Notes: generated by a model not told the origin, from the letters alone. A DNA stretch of 50,559 bases from CAYONP01 sp964405335 (GCA_964405335.1 CAYONP010000036.1:1-50559); one strand, 5' to 3'; counted from the stretch's first letter, positions 25,244 through 33,612 are shown. Numbers and translations are program-made.

Positions 25244-25588
25244 CTAGCCTCCCGAATCACTTGTCTCGCCGGCGCTCTTCGCGTTCCGGCGCGTCCGCCG
25301 TGCCGGCTTGCTCTGCTTCGCCGCCGTCACCGTCTCGAGCCCGTCGGCCGGCCGCGGGATGACGTGCACCGAGACCACCGTGCCGACCCGCCGGCCCTCG
25401 GCCGCGCCGGCCTCGACCGCCGCCTGCACCGCGGCCACTTCGCCCTCGATCAGAATGGTCACCAGACCGCGGCCCGGGTGGTGACGCCGAATCACCTCCA
25501 CCGCCGCCGCCTTGGCCGCCGCGTCGGCGGCCGCCAGGCCGGTCACCAGGCCCTGTGTCTCGATCATGCCCAAGGCTTGCTGTGCCAC
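25244..25588 (-). CDS. BMC-H shell protein with basic C-terminal tail
   Basis: This 114-residue shell tile has a BMC domain in residues 1-85 (ALGMIETQGLVTGLAAADAA, VSVHVIPRPADGL). About 25 further residues, rich in Lys, Arg and Ser (SKPARRTRRNAKS), are absent from the neighbouring paralogue. The start is GTG 25588 with AAGGA upstream; the in-frame methionines further in are too late. The extension could bind cargo, nucleic acid or membrane, which is inference. It lies 13 bases after the aldolase gene and one base before the next shell gene, pointing to tandem duplication. Confidence 0.92.
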   Translation of the reverse strand: MAQQALGMIETQGLVTGLAAADAAAKAAAVEVIRRHHPGRGLVTILIEGEVAAVQAAVEAGAAEGRRVGTVVSVHVIPRPADGLETVTAAKQSKPARRTRRNAKSAGETSDSGG

Positions 25589-25601
25589 CGCGGTCCTTCC
25601 C

Positions 25602-26387
25602 TTAGCTCGTGCGCAGCTCGCGCATCAGCCGCTCGGCCACTTTGGCCACCAGCGCCTCAACCGTCGCCTCGTCCATCGACTGACCCGCCGCCAGCGGCGT
25701 GCTGCTCCCCGGCGGGAAGGTCAGGCACTCGCGCGGCAGGTCGAGCCCGAGCTTCGAGCGCATCGCCCGCAGGTGCGGCAACTCCTCCGCGGGAATCTCC
25801 CGCTCACCGCCCAGGCAGCGGGCGAGATAGGTGATGTGCGCCAGATGCTCGAGCGTCTCGGTGCGGTAATAGGCCTCGAAGATGTCGCGCCCGATCGACG
25901 TCACGCCGTGGTTCGAGAGCATGAACACGTCGTAATCGTGGATGTAGGGCATGACCGTCTTCGACAGCTCGGGCGTGCCCGGCGCGCCGTAGTCGGCCAG
26001 CGGCACACCCGACAGGGCGACCACCGCCTCGGGCAGCGTCGGCCGGTTCAGCTCCTCGCCAATCACCGCGAACGCCGTCGCGTGGGGTGGGTGGCTATGC
26101 ACCACGGCCCCGATGTCGCACCGCTCGCGGTAGAGCGTGAGGTGCATCTGGATTTCCGACGACATGCGCAGGTGGCCGCCGATCTGGTTGCCCTCAAGGT
26201 CGACCAGAACCAGCATATCGGGCTTGAGAAAGCCCTTGCTCACCCCCGTCGGCGTGGCCAGCACGGTGTTGGCGTCGAGCCGGATGGAGAGGTTGCCGTC
26301 GTTGTAGGCGACGTAGCCGCGCTGCCACACCCGCCGGCCGACCTCGCAGATGTCCGCGCGCAACTCGGTCTGTGACTTCTCGTACAT
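25602..26387 (-). CDS. Class II aldolase (fuculose/rhamnulose-1-phosphate type)
   Basis: It is expected to split a deoxy-sugar phosphate such as fuculose- or rhamnulose-1-phosphate into DHAP and lactaldehyde, the aldehyde handled by planctomycete/verrucomicrobial microcompartments. The 261-residue product carries the zinc site of the family: Glu 78 (MSSEIQMH), His 97 and His 99 (HSHPPHATA) and His 160 (SNHGVTSIG). It has an N-terminal helix that may be an encapsulation peptide. ATG 26387 is preferred over GTG 26390 because GGAG is better spaced. Fucose and rhamnose kinase, isomerase and aldehyde dehydrogenase genes are not in this window. Confidence 0.92.
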   Translation of the reverse strand: MYEKSQTELRADICEVGRRVWQRGYVAYNDGNLSIRLDANTVLATPTGVSKGFLKPDMLVLVDLEGNQIGGHLRMSSEIQMHLTLYRERCDIGAVVHSHPPHATAFAVIGEELNRPTLPEAVVALSGVPLADYGAPGTPELSKTVMPYIHDYDVFMLSNHGVTSIGRDIFEAYYRTETLEHLAHITYLARCLGGEREIPAEELPHLRAMRSKLGLDLPRECLTFPPGSSTPLAAGQSMDEATVEALVAKVAERLMRELRTS

Positions 26388-26400
26388 CACCGCTCCGCGA

Positions 26401-27378
26401 CTAGAGTGGCAACTCGACCGGCTGGCCCGTCCGCGCGCTCTCGTTCATCGCCAGCGAGACCTCGAGGCTGCGCACCGCCTCGGCATAGGGCGCGCGGATC
26501 AGCGCCGGGTCGCCGGTGCCCTCGACCGCGTCGACAAAAAACTGGTCCTCGCGCACCGTCGGGTTCACCGCCGGGTCGCGCGTGACCGCCTCGGCATACT
26601 TGCCGCCCTGCACCGTGACCTTGCCGGTGATCCAGGCCCGCGCGCCGCCGAAGTGCAGCTCCAGCCCGACCTGCCCATAGCCCTGCAGCGCGCAGGTGGT
26701 GCTGATCTGCGCAATCGCCCCCGAGGCGAAGGTCAGCGTCGCACAGCCGGCGTCGGGCACGTCGAGCCCCTCCAGCTCGTGGTTCATGCGATACAGGTTG
26801 TACTGCGCGTAGACCGTCTTGACCTCACCGAGGAAGTAGCGCGCCAGGTCGATGATGTGCGTGCACTGTTCAACCATCTGGCCGCCCGAGGTCTCCATCT
26901 TGCGCCACCACCAGACGCCCGGCGTGCCGCCGTTCCAGTAGCCCAGGGAGAAGCCGATCGGCTCGTCGCCGATCTCGGACTTGAGCCAGTCGACCGTGTC
27001 GTAATGCCGCCAGTGATAGCCGGCGCCGGTGATCAGCCCCTTCGCCTCAATCGCGGCGAGCGTCGCCCGGGCGCGGTTAAGGTCGACGTCGACCGGCTTT
27101 TCGATGAAGAACGGCAGCCCGCGTTCGATCACCGCCGCCTCGAACTCGCCGTGGAAGCAGGGCGGCAGGCAGAGATAGACGGCGTCGAGCTCGGCCTGGT
27201 CGAGCATCTGGCGGTAGTCGGTGTAGGCGGTGCCGCCATGCTCGGTGGCGGCGGCGTTCGCCCGCGACTCGTCAGTGTCGCAGAAGGCGACCATCTTGGC
27301 GTTGGCAATCTGCGCCAGCGCCTTGCGATGCGCGCCGGCGATGCCGCCGGTGCCGATGAACCCAATCCGTACGGCCAT
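26401..27378 (-). CDS. Gfo/Idh/MocA-family NAD(P)-dependent oxidoreductase
   Basis: This 325-residue dehydrogenase oxidises or reduces a sugar or cyclitol. The Rossmann start VRIGFIGTGGIAGAHRKAL is followed by the second-strand acid in AFCDTDESR. The family motif EKPVDVDL lies near 93-100, and the C-terminal domain has the active-site block GGQMVEQCTHIIDLARY. ATG 27378 is the only start consistent with the fold. It precedes the aldolase by 13 bases and is the first gene of the BMC-linked run, so it may act on the same sugar; Planctomycetes have many such enzymes, so this is uncertain. Confidence 0.92.
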   Translation of the reverse strand: MAVRIGFIGTGGIAGAHRKALAQIANAKMVAFCDTDESRANAAATEHGGTAYTDYRQMLDQAELDAVYLCLPPCFHGEFEAAVIERGLPFFIEKPVDVDLNRARATLAAIEAKGLITGAGYHWRHYDTVDWLKSEIGDEPIGFSLGYWNGGTPGVWWWRKMETSGGQMVEQCTHIIDLARYFLGEVKTVYAQYNLYRMNHELEGLDVPDAGCATLTFASGAIAQISTTCALQGYGQVGLELHFGGARAWITGKVTVQGGKYAEAVTRDPAVNPTVREDQFFVDAVEGTGDPALIRAPYAEAVRSLEVSLAMNESARTGQPVELPL

Positions 27379-27426
27379 CCTGGTGGATCCCTTCCGCCCG
27401 GCCCGCGCGCCGCGCCGGCAGCGGGC

Positions 27427-27456
27427 AGTATAGCACAGGCCGATCTTGGCCACCAA
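27427..27456 (-). promoter_or_regulatory. Putative promoter of the MocA-BMC operon
   Basis: On the minus strand, TTGGTG (27451-27456), 18 bases and TATACT (27427-27432) lie about 50 bases before the ATG of the oxidoreductase. The -10 box is good and the -35 box is weak. Confidence 0.45.
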
Positions 27457-27534
27457 GTCCGGTGGACCTCCCCGCGGCCGACCTATGCGCGGGCTCCGGT
27501 CAGCCGATGAGTCTGCGGAACCGCGTCGGCGGCG

Positions 27535-27563
27535 TTGACACCAGCCCTCGACGCGGCTATGAT
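27535..27563 (+). promoter_or_regulatory. Putative glmS promoter
   Basis: TTGACA (27535-27540), exactly 17 bases and TATGAT (27558-27563) form a strong housekeeping promoter 69 bases before the glmS start. The leader has no visible glmS ribozyme, only GGGAGGAGG as a strong ribosome-binding site. Confidence 0.65.
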
Positions 27564-27632
27564 CCGCCCGCCGCCAGGCCGCTTGTCGAGCGGGTTCGTC
27601 GCGGTCGCCGGTGGGTCGGGAGGAGGCGTACC

Positions 27633-29471
27633 ATGTGCGGAATCGTGGGCTACATCGGACCGCGCTCGGCGGTGCCGGTGATCATCGACGAACTGCGGCG
27701 GCTCGAGTATCGCGGCTACGATTCGGCGGGCGTCGCCGTCCTCCGCGACGGCGCCTGCGAGGTGGTCAAGACCGTCGGCAAGATCAACGATCTGGCCGCG
27801 CTGCTCGAGACCCGGCCGCTCGAGGTCGAGCTGGGCATCGGCCACACCCGCTGGGCCACGCACGGCCAGCCGTCGACCCCGAATGCTCACCCGCACACCG
27901 GCAACACCGGCACGCTGGCGGTGGTCCACAACGGCATCATCGAGAACTACGTCGAGCTGCGCGAGCGGTTGCAGGCCGCTGGGCACCGCTTCGCCAGCGA
28001 GACCGACACCGAGGTGATCGCCCACCTGCTCGAGGAGAAGCTGGCCGACGGCGCCGGCGGCGACATCGAGCGCGCGCTGCGCGAGGCGGCCGCCGAGATG
28101 GAGGGCGCCTACGCGGTGGCCGTGGTCGCCGAGGTCGCGCCCGACCGGCTGCACGTGGTGCGCAAGGACTCACCGCTGGTGCTCGGGCTGGGCGAGGGCG
28201 AGAATTTCATCGCCTCGGACATCACCGCCGTGCTGCCCTACACCCGGCGGGTGATGATCCTCGAGGACGGCGATGTCGGGGTGATCACCCGTGACCAGAT
28301 CGTGCTGCACGACCTGACCGGCGCGCCGATCGACCGGCCGGTGATGCTGGTCGACTGGGACGTCGACGCCGCCGAGAAGGGCGGCTACGACCACTACATG
28401 ATCAAGGAGATCCACGAGATCCCGCAGGCGGTGCGCAACACGCTGCGCGGCCGGGTCAGCGCCGACGGCCGGCTGGACGTGCACGAGCTGCCGCTGAGCG
28501 ACGAGGCCATCCGGGGCATCGAGCGGATCTACCTGGTCGCCTGTGGCACCAGCTACTACGCCGGGGCAGTGGGCAAGCTGCTGTTCGAGCGCCTGCTGCG
28601 CGTGCCGGTCGAGCTCGAGATCGCGTCGGAGTTTCGCTACCGCGACCCGATCTACGCGCCCGGGTCGCTGTTCATCGTCATTTCGCAGAGCGGCGAGACG
28701 GCCGACACGCTGGCCGCCCTGCGCGATGCGAAGGCCCACGGCGTGCCGACCATGGGCATCGTCAACGTGGTTGGTTCGAGCATCTATCGCGAAGCCGACT
28801 ACGTCTTCCCCACCTGGGCCGGACCCGAGATCTGCGTCGCCTCGACCAAGGCCTATGTCACCCAGCTCGTCTGTGAGTACCTGCTCTGTTTGCACTTCGC
28901 CCGGGTGCGGGGAGTGCTGAGCGAGGCGCGGATTGCCGAGCTGGTCGCCGGCCTGCTCGCGGTGCCGGCGCTGCAGCAGCGCATCCTCGACGCCGAGCCG
29001 GAGTATCTCGAGCTGGCCCAGGAGTTCCTCGCCGCGCGCGACTTCTTCTTCCTCGGCCGCGGGCTCGACGCGGCGGTCAGCCTCGAGGGCTCGCTCAAGC
29101 TGAAGGAGATCAGCTACATCCACGCCGAGGCCTATCCCGCCGGCGAGCTGAAGCACGGGCCGCTGGCGCTGATGGAGCCCGACGTGCCGGTTTGGGTCAC
29201 CGCCTGCCAGACCGACCTGTACGAAAAGACGCTGTCCAACATCAAGGAGGTCAAGGCGCGCCGCGCCGACGTGCTGGCGCTGGTACGCGAGTCGAACACC
29301 GACATCGACCAACATGTCGACTGGGTGCTCCGCGTGCCGGACGCCGACAACCTGCTGATGCCGTTCCTGACCATCCTACCGCCTTACCTGCTGACCTACT
29401 GGCTGTCGGCCGCGCTGGACCGCGAGATCGACCAGCCGCGCAACCTGGCCAAGTCGGTGACGGTCGAATAG
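27633..29471 (+). CDS. glmS: Glutamine--fructose-6-phosphate aminotransferase
   Basis: GlmS makes glucosamine-6-phosphate from fructose-6-phosphate and glutamine for peptidoglycan and lipopolysaccharide. The 612-residue product starts with the amidotransferase nucleophile Cys 2 (MCGIVGYIGPR) and has LGIGHTRWATHGQPS and the glutaminase end. Two SIS sugar-isomerase domains (ISQSGETADTLAAL and GRGLDAAVSLEGSLKLKE) and the final lysine block PRNLAKSVTVE are present. All family motifs are intact and the length is normal. ATG 27633 has GGAGGAGG just upstream. SfsA and three further genes follow closely downstream. Confidence 0.97.
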   Translation: MCGIVGYIGPRSAVPVIIDELRRLEYRGYDSAGVAVLRDGACEVVKTVGKINDLAALLETRPLEVELGIGHTRWATHGQPSTPNAHPHTGNTGTLAVVHNGIIENYVELRERLQAAGHRFASETDTEVIAHLLEEKLADGAGGDIERALREAAAEMEGAYAVAVVAEVAPDRLHVVRKDSPLVLGLGEGENFIASDITAVLPYTRRVMILEDGDVGVITRDQIVLHDLTGAPIDRPVMLVDWDVDAAEKGGYDHYMIKEIHEIPQAVRNTLRGRVSADGRLDVHELPLSDEAIRGIERIYLVACGTSYYAGAVGKLLFERLLRVPVELEIASEFRYRDPIYAPGSLFIVISQSGETADTLAALRDAKAHGVPTMGIVNVVGSSIYREADYVFPTWAGPEICVASTKAYVTQLVCEYLLCLHFARVRGVLSEARIAELVAGLLAVPALQQRILDAEPEYLELAQEFLAARDFFFLGRGLDAAVSLEGSLKLKEISYIHAEAYPAGELKHGPLALMEPDVPVWVTACQTDLYEKTLSNIKEVKARRADVLALVRESNTDIDQHVDWVLRVPDADNLLMPFLTILPPYLLTYWLSAALDREIDQPRNLAKSVTVE

Positions 29472-29474
29472 CCT

Positions 29475-30182
29475 GTGCGCCCGCCGCGCGAGCCGCCGCA
29501 CGGGCCGCTCGCGACCGCTCGCCTGCTCGCGCGGGAGAACCGGTACCGCGCGCGGGTCGAGCTCGACGGCCGCGTAATCGCCGCGCACGTGCCGAACCCG
29601 GGCCGCATGGCCGAGCTGATGCTCCCGGGCGTGCGGCTGCAGCTCGTGGCGGTCGCCGGCGAGCATCGCGTCACCGGGCACGATGTCGTCGCCGTCGAGT
29701 ACGGCGGTCGCTGGGTCTGCATCGACAATCGGCTCGGCGGGCGGCTGACGCGACGGGCGCTCGAGGGGCGGGCCATGCCCGAACTGCTGCCGTACGAGAC
29801 GGTCGATCGCGAGGTGCGCTGCGGTGACAGCCGCCTCGACTTCCGCCTCCGCGGCGCCGGCCGCACCTGCTGGCTCGAGCTCAAATCCTGCACCCTGGTG
29901 ATCGACCGCTGCGGCCGATTCCCCGACGCCCCGACCGCCCGCGGCAGGCGGCACCTCGACGAGCTGATCCGCTGCCGCCAAGCGGGCGACGAGGCCGCGG
30001 TGCTGTTCCTCGTGCAGCGGCCCGACGCCGTTGCCATCGGTGCGAACCAGGCCACCGACCCGGCCTTTGCCGCCGTCCTGGCCGAGGCGGTGGCGGCCGG
30101 TGTGCGGGCGATTGCCTACACCTCGAGCTGGAGCGCGGCCGGTCTGACCCTCGGCCACGCGATTCCGGTGCGACTGGACTGA
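29475..30182 (+). CDS. sfsA: Sugar fermentation stimulation protein homologue SfsA
   Basis: SfsA proteins combine an OB-like nucleic-acid-binding domain with a restriction-nuclease-like core; their cellular role is still unclear. The 235-residue product has the family marks RARVELDGRVIAAHVPNPGRM, the nuclease-like SRLDFRL and LELKSCTLV, and FPDAPTARGRRHLDEL. GTG 29475 starts 3 bases after the glmS stop, so the genes are likely coupled. The length is typical. Confidence 0.93.
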   Translation: MRPPREPPHGPLATARLLARENRYRARVELDGRVIAAHVPNPGRMAELMLPGVRLQLVAVAGEHRVTGHDVVAVEYGGRWVCIDNRLGGRLTRRALEGRAMPELLPYETVDREVRCGDSRLDFRLRGAGRTCWLELKSCTLVIDRCGRFPDAPTARGRRHLDELIRCRQAGDEAAVLFLVQRPDAVAIGANQATDPAFAAVLAEAVAAGVRAIAYTSSWSAAGLTLGHAIPVRLD

Positions 30183-30185
30183 ACC

Positions 30186-31475
30186 ATGCCGTCGCTCGGT
30201 CGCCTGTTTCTAGTCGTCGTCGCCGCCACCCTGGCCTGGCGCGTGCGCCTACAGGCGTCGTGGCCGCTGGCGGCGGTGATCCTGGTCGTGCTCGGCGCGC
30301 TGGTCGAGGTCCGTCTCGTCGGTCGGCTGGCGCGGACGGGGCTCGAGCCGCCGCCCGAGCCGCCGCTGGCCACCGCGCGGCCCTGCCGCCTCCATGCCGT
30401 CTGGTTCGGCGGCGCGGCGCTGCTGCTCTGGCTCCTCTCGCGGCCCGCCTGGCTGGGTGCCTTCATCCGCCTCGACGCGGTCTTCTGCCTGCTCGCCGTC
30501 GCCTGGCCTTCGTCCTGGTGCGCCGTCCAGCGGCTGGTCTGGCCCGAAGCGGCGGCCGCCGTCTCGCGGGCCTGGCGAACACGCGTCGCACCGAGCCTGG
30601 TCGCCCGGCTCGCCGGCGCCGGCACGCTGGCCGTGGCCAAGTGCGCTCTGACCGAGGGACGGCCGCGGTTTGCCGGCCTGCACCCGCTGCGCCCGGGGGG
30701 AGACGAGCCGCGCCTGCTCACGATTGCAGCGGCGCTGCTCCGCGACGACCTGTCGCCGGCGGCGCGCGCGGTGCTCGAGGCGGCGGCGCCGGCCGAGCTG
30801 GAGGAGTACGAGCCGCTCCCCGGCCTCGGTGCGCGCGGGCGGGTCGACGGCGCCGACTGGTTCCTCGGCTCGCGCCCGCTGGCGGCGCAGCTCGGCCACC
30901 CGATCGACGCCTCGCCGGCCCTGCTTGCCGCGCAGGTCTCGGGTGGGTCGGTCTGGGTGCTGCTCGACGAGCAGGGCCCGGCAGCCTGGCTCGAGGTGGC
31001 CGATCCGCTCCGCGCCGACCTCGCCACGCTGCTCGACGGCCTGCGCTCGGCCGGCCCGCCGCGGCTGGTGCTGCTCAGTCAGGACGAGCCCGAGGCGGCC
31101 GAGCGGCTGCGGCGCGAACTCGGGTTTGACGAGGCGGTCGCCCGCTGCGCACCGGAGCGGCTGTGCGAGCGGATCGAGGCCTGGCGCGCCGACGGCCCCG
31201 TCGCCGTGGCGGCCGGCGCCGGCTGGGCCGATGCGCTCGACGCGGCCGACCTCGCCATTCCGAGCGACCGCGCGCGGCGCCTGTCGGCGCCGTTCCTGGC
31301 CGCCGGCGCAGCGCAGCGCCGAGCCAGGCGACTGGCCCGCCGGCTGCTGCCGCTGTCGATCATGCTCGGGTTGGTTGCGCTCGCCGGACCGCCCATCGTG
31401 GTCATGGTGCTGCTCGACGAGCTGCTCCTGCTCTCGGTGCTGGCCGGTTTCGCACGGCGATCGGCCGGCGGGTGA
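30186..31475 (+). CDS. Degenerate P-type (P1B-like) ATPase homologue without actuator domain
   Basis: This 429-residue membrane protein follows the order of a heavy-metal P-type ATPase but has lost the catalytic parts. Four or so helices are followed by AVAWPSSWCAV at the place of the CPC helix. AVAKCALTEGRP (149-160) stands where DKTGTLTEGRP is expected, with the phosphorylated Asp replaced by Ala and one residue missing. DDLSPAARA replaces SEHPLA. The PGLGARG, ADPLRAD and LLSQD (for LTGD) blocks follow, AGAGWADALDAADLAI replaces GDGINDAPALAxADVGI, and a final two-helix pair closes the protein. No actuator domain (TGE motif) exists; a 20-residue Pro-rich link stands in its place. The frame is intact, so it may be a working pseudoenzyme. 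Confidence 0.75.
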   Translation: MPSLGRLFLVVVAATLAWRVRLQASWPLAAVILVVLGALVEVRLVGRLARTGLEPPPEPPLATARPCRLHAVWFGGAALLLWLLSRPAWLGAFIRLDAVFCLLAVAWPSSWCAVQRLVWPEAAAAVSRAWRTRVAPSLVARLAGAGTLAVAKCALTEGRPRFAGLHPLRPGGDEPRLLTIAAALLRDDLSPAARAVLEAAAPAELEEYEPLPGLGARGRVDGADWFLGSRPLAAQLGHPIDASPALLAAQVSGGSVWVLLDEQGPAAWLEVADPLRADLATLLDGLRSAGPPRLVLLSQDEPEAAERLRRELGFDEAVARCAPERLCERIEAWRADGPVAVAAGAGWADALDAADLAIPSDRARRLSAPFLAAGAAQRRARRLARRLLPLSIMLGLVALAGPPIVVMVLLDELLLLSVLAGFARRSAGG

Positions 31476-31560
31476 CGGAGGATCCCGTCGACGCGAGGGC
31501 AAATCGTTGCACGCCGCGGCGGGTGGCCGGGTGAATTCGGCCCGGCGGCAGGAGCAGCCG

Positions 31561-32280
31561 ATGCCAGGTCCAGGTTACGACGACACACCGCTCATTCCCG
31601 GCAGCACCTGGAAGGTGCACGACAACACGCGGCCGCAGCCGCGGGTGATCACCCCGCCGACCGACGGCGCGCCGCCGTCCGACGCGGTGGTGCTGTTCGA
31701 CGGCGGCGATCTCGCGGGCTGGACCGGCTCGGGCGGCGGCCCGGCCGGCTGGAAGGTCGAGGGCGGCTACATGGAGGTGGTGCCCCGGACCGGGAACATC
31801 CAGTCGAAGGCCGAGTTCGGCGACTGCCAGCTCCACCTCGAGTTCGCCTGCCCCGCCGAGGTCAAGGGCGAGAGCCAGGGCCGCGGCAACTCGGGCGTGT
31901 TCATGATGGGCCGCTACGAGATCCAGGTGCTCGACTGCTACGACAATCCGACCTATGCCGACGGGACGACGGCGGCGATCTACGGCGAGTATCCGCCGCT
32001 GGTCAACGCGGCGCGCCCGCCGGGGGTGTGGCAGACTTACGACATCATCTGGAAGGCCCCGCGGTTCGACGGCGATCGGCTCGTCCGGCCGGCGAAGGCG
32101 ACCGTGCTGTGGAACGGCATCGTCGTCCACCATGCGGTGAAGCTGACCGGCCCGACCACCCACCGCGCCGTGCTCGACTACACTCCCCACGGCCCCGGCC
32201 CGCTGCTGCTGCAGGATCACGGCGACCTGGTCCGGTTCCGGAACATCTGGTACCGCGAGCTGAAGGCGTACGACGAGTAG
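31561..32280 (+). CDS. DUF1080 (3-keto-disaccharide hydrolase-like) protein
   Basis: DUF1080 proteins are concanavalin-like beta-sandwich proteins greatly expanded in Planctomycetes; some members hydrolyse 3-keto-glycosides. The 239-residue product shows the family blocks VVLFDGGDLAGWTGSGG, LHLEFACPAE, RGNSGVFMMGRYEIQVLD and LLLQDHGDLVRFRNIWYREL. It has no signal peptide, unlike many relatives, so it probably acts in the cytoplasm. AGGAG lies 6 bases before ATG 31561. The TAG stop is part of a GTAGGG-hairpin repeat. Confidence 0.9.
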   Translation: MPGPGYDDTPLIPGSTWKVHDNTRPQPRVITPPTDGAPPSDAVVLFDGGDLAGWTGSGGGPAGWKVEGGYMEVVPRTGNIQSKAEFGDCQLHLEFACPAEVKGESQGRGNSGVFMMGRYEIQVLDCYDNPTYADGTTAAIYGEYPPLVNAARPPGVWQTYDIIWKAPRFDGDRLVRPAKATVLWNGIVVHHAVKLTGPTTHRAVLDYTPHGPGPLLLQDHGDLVRFRNIWYRELKAYDE

Positions 32281-32371
32281 GGACGGCCCTGGTGGCCGCC
32301 CGCGGCGGCCCTGGTGGCCGCCCGGTGCCGACACGTGTCCGGTCGCCGGCGGGCAGGCACGAGGCCTGCCC
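32277..32371 (+). repeat. GTAGGG-hairpin repeat after the DUF1080 gene
   Basis: GTAGGG (32277-32282) contains the TAG stop codon of the DUF1080 gene. It is followed by two copies of CGGCCCTGGTGGCCGCCCG (32284-32302 and 32306-32324), each able to fold into CGGCC-CTGGT-GGCCG. An 8-bp hairpin GGGCAGGC/GCCTGCCC (32351-32371) follows. The structure parallels the repeats after kdsB, the PEP-CTERM gene and the glycosidase gene. Confidence 0.7.
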
Positions 32372-32387
32372 GTGCCGCGTGCGGCTG

Positions 32388-32416
32388 TTGCCGTTACGCC
32401 GCCGCCGTGCTATCCT
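32388..32416 (+). promoter_or_regulatory. Putative leaderless promoter of the CBS-YqhQ gene
   Basis: TTGCCG (32388-32393), 17 bases and TATCCT (32411-32416) end 5 bases before the ATG at 32422. The transcription start would fall on the start codon, which explains the lack of a ribosome-binding site. Confidence 0.5.
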
Positions 32417-32421
32417 CCGGC

Positions 32422-33612
32422 ATGGGTGCGAAGTCGGGTCCGCAGAGTACGGAGAGCCCTCCTCCGGCGGACGGGCCGCTGGCTCGGTTGCTCCTGACCC
32501 CGCCGCCGCTGAGCGGTGAGGACGAGGTCAACGCCGCCGCGGCCAGCCTCCGGTCCGCCGGACTCGACGCCCTGCCCGTCCTTCTCGACGGCCGTCCGAC
32601 CGGGATGGTCACCGCCCGCGAGCTGCTCGGCCCGCTATCGCAAGCCGGCGCCAACGGGCCGGTCCGCTGCGCCGACATCGCCCGCCCGTTCACCCCGGTG
32701 CCGGTCACCATGCCCGCCGACGAGGCGCTCTGGATGCTTCAGCGCGACGGCATCGATCCACTCATCGTGGTCGACGAGGCTGGCGGCTATCTCGGCCTGC
32801 TCACCCGTTCACGGTTGCTCGAGGCGCTCTGCGACGCGCGGCGGCCGCGGCTGATCGGCGGCCTGGCCACGCCGTTCGGCGTCCACCTCTGCAGCCCGCA
32901 TCAGCGCGGCGGCGTCAACGACCTGGCCATCGTCGCCACCGGCCTGATGATCGGTCTGCTGGCCGTCGCCGCGCAGGTCATCGTCGCCCTGGCGTTGGCC
33001 CTGCTCAGCCCCGATGCGCACCAGGCGGCGCTCGGCGCGCTGTCGTACCGGCTGGTCGAGCTGGGCGCGGTGCCCGACGCGCTCGGCGGCATCGGTGGCC
33101 AGCTCGCCGTGGCGCTCTGCTTCCTGCTGCTCTTGCGCCTCAGTCCGCTGGCCGGCTTCCATGCCGCCGAACATCAGGCCGTGCACGCGGTCGAGCGGGG
33201 CATCGCCTTGACGCCGGAGCAGTTGTCACACCTGCCCCGGCCGCATCCGCGGTGTGGCACCAATCTGGTCGTCCTGCTCGCGCTGCTGCTCGTCGGCTAC
33301 GCGGCCTGGCGCGCGCCCTGGCCGCAGAACCTGTGGCTCGGCCCGGCGCTGCTGGGGCTGCTCGCCTGGCGGCGGCTCGGCCGGTGGGTGCAGCAGCAGT
33401 TCACCACCAAGCCGGCCTCGCGGCGGCAGCTCGAGGCCGGCCTCGCCGCGGCGCGGCTGCTGCTCGCCCGGCACCAGCGCGCGCCGGAGCTGCGGGCGGG
33501 GCTGGTCCGGCGGGTGTGGAACCGAGGGCTGGTGCAGGTGCTGTTCGGTCTGCTTCTGTCGTGGCAGGTGGTAGAGTGGCTCTCCCGCCTCGGCGGCTGG
33601 TTGGTGACCTAA
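32422..33612 (+). CDS. CBS-domain protein fused to a YqhQ/DUF1385 membrane protein
   Basis: The 396-residue product has two CBS-like halves in residues about 25-145 (GLDALPVLLDGRPTGMVTAREL and GIDPLIVVDEAGGYLGLLTRS), which usually sense adenine nucleotides. After these comes a YqhQ/DUF1385 part from about 150 to 330, with several membrane helices, the motif FHAAEHQAVHAVERG and HPRCGTNLVV. YqhQ proteins are proposed metal-dependent membrane enzymes of unknown reaction; the His/Glu/Cys residues are intact. I know of stand-alone YqhQ, not of a CBS fusion. The start codon has no Shine-Dalgarno, matching a leaderless mRNA. argS follows after 9 bases. Confidence 0.85.
   Translation: MGAKSGPQSTESPPPADGPLARLLLTPPPLSGEDEVNAAAASLRSAGLDALPVLLDGRPTGMVTARELLGPLSQAGANGPVRCADIARPFTPVPVTMPADEALWMLQRDGIDPLIVVDEAGGYLGLLTRSRLLEALCDARRPRLIGGLATPFGVHLCSPHQRGGVNDLAIVATGLMIGLLAVAAQVIVALALALLSPDAHQAALGALSYRLVELGAVPDALGGIGGQLAVALCFLLLLRLSPLAGFHAAEHQAVHAVERGIALTPEQLSHLPRPHPRCGTNLVVLLALLLVGYAAWRAPWPQNLWLGPALLGLLAWRRLGRWVQQQFTTKPASRRQLEAGLAAARLLLARHQRAPELRAGLVRRVWNRGLVQVLFGLLLSWQVVEWLSRLGGWLVT

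Noticed and set aside
27564..27632. Possible glmS ribozyme in the glmS leader
   Set aside because: The 69-base leader is too short and shows none of the conserved ribozyme core.
30186..31475. Calling the P-type-ATPase-like gene a pseudogene
   Set aside because: The frame is intact, helices and domain order are kept and only catalytic residues are changed in a coordinated way, so a pseudoenzyme is more likely than decay.
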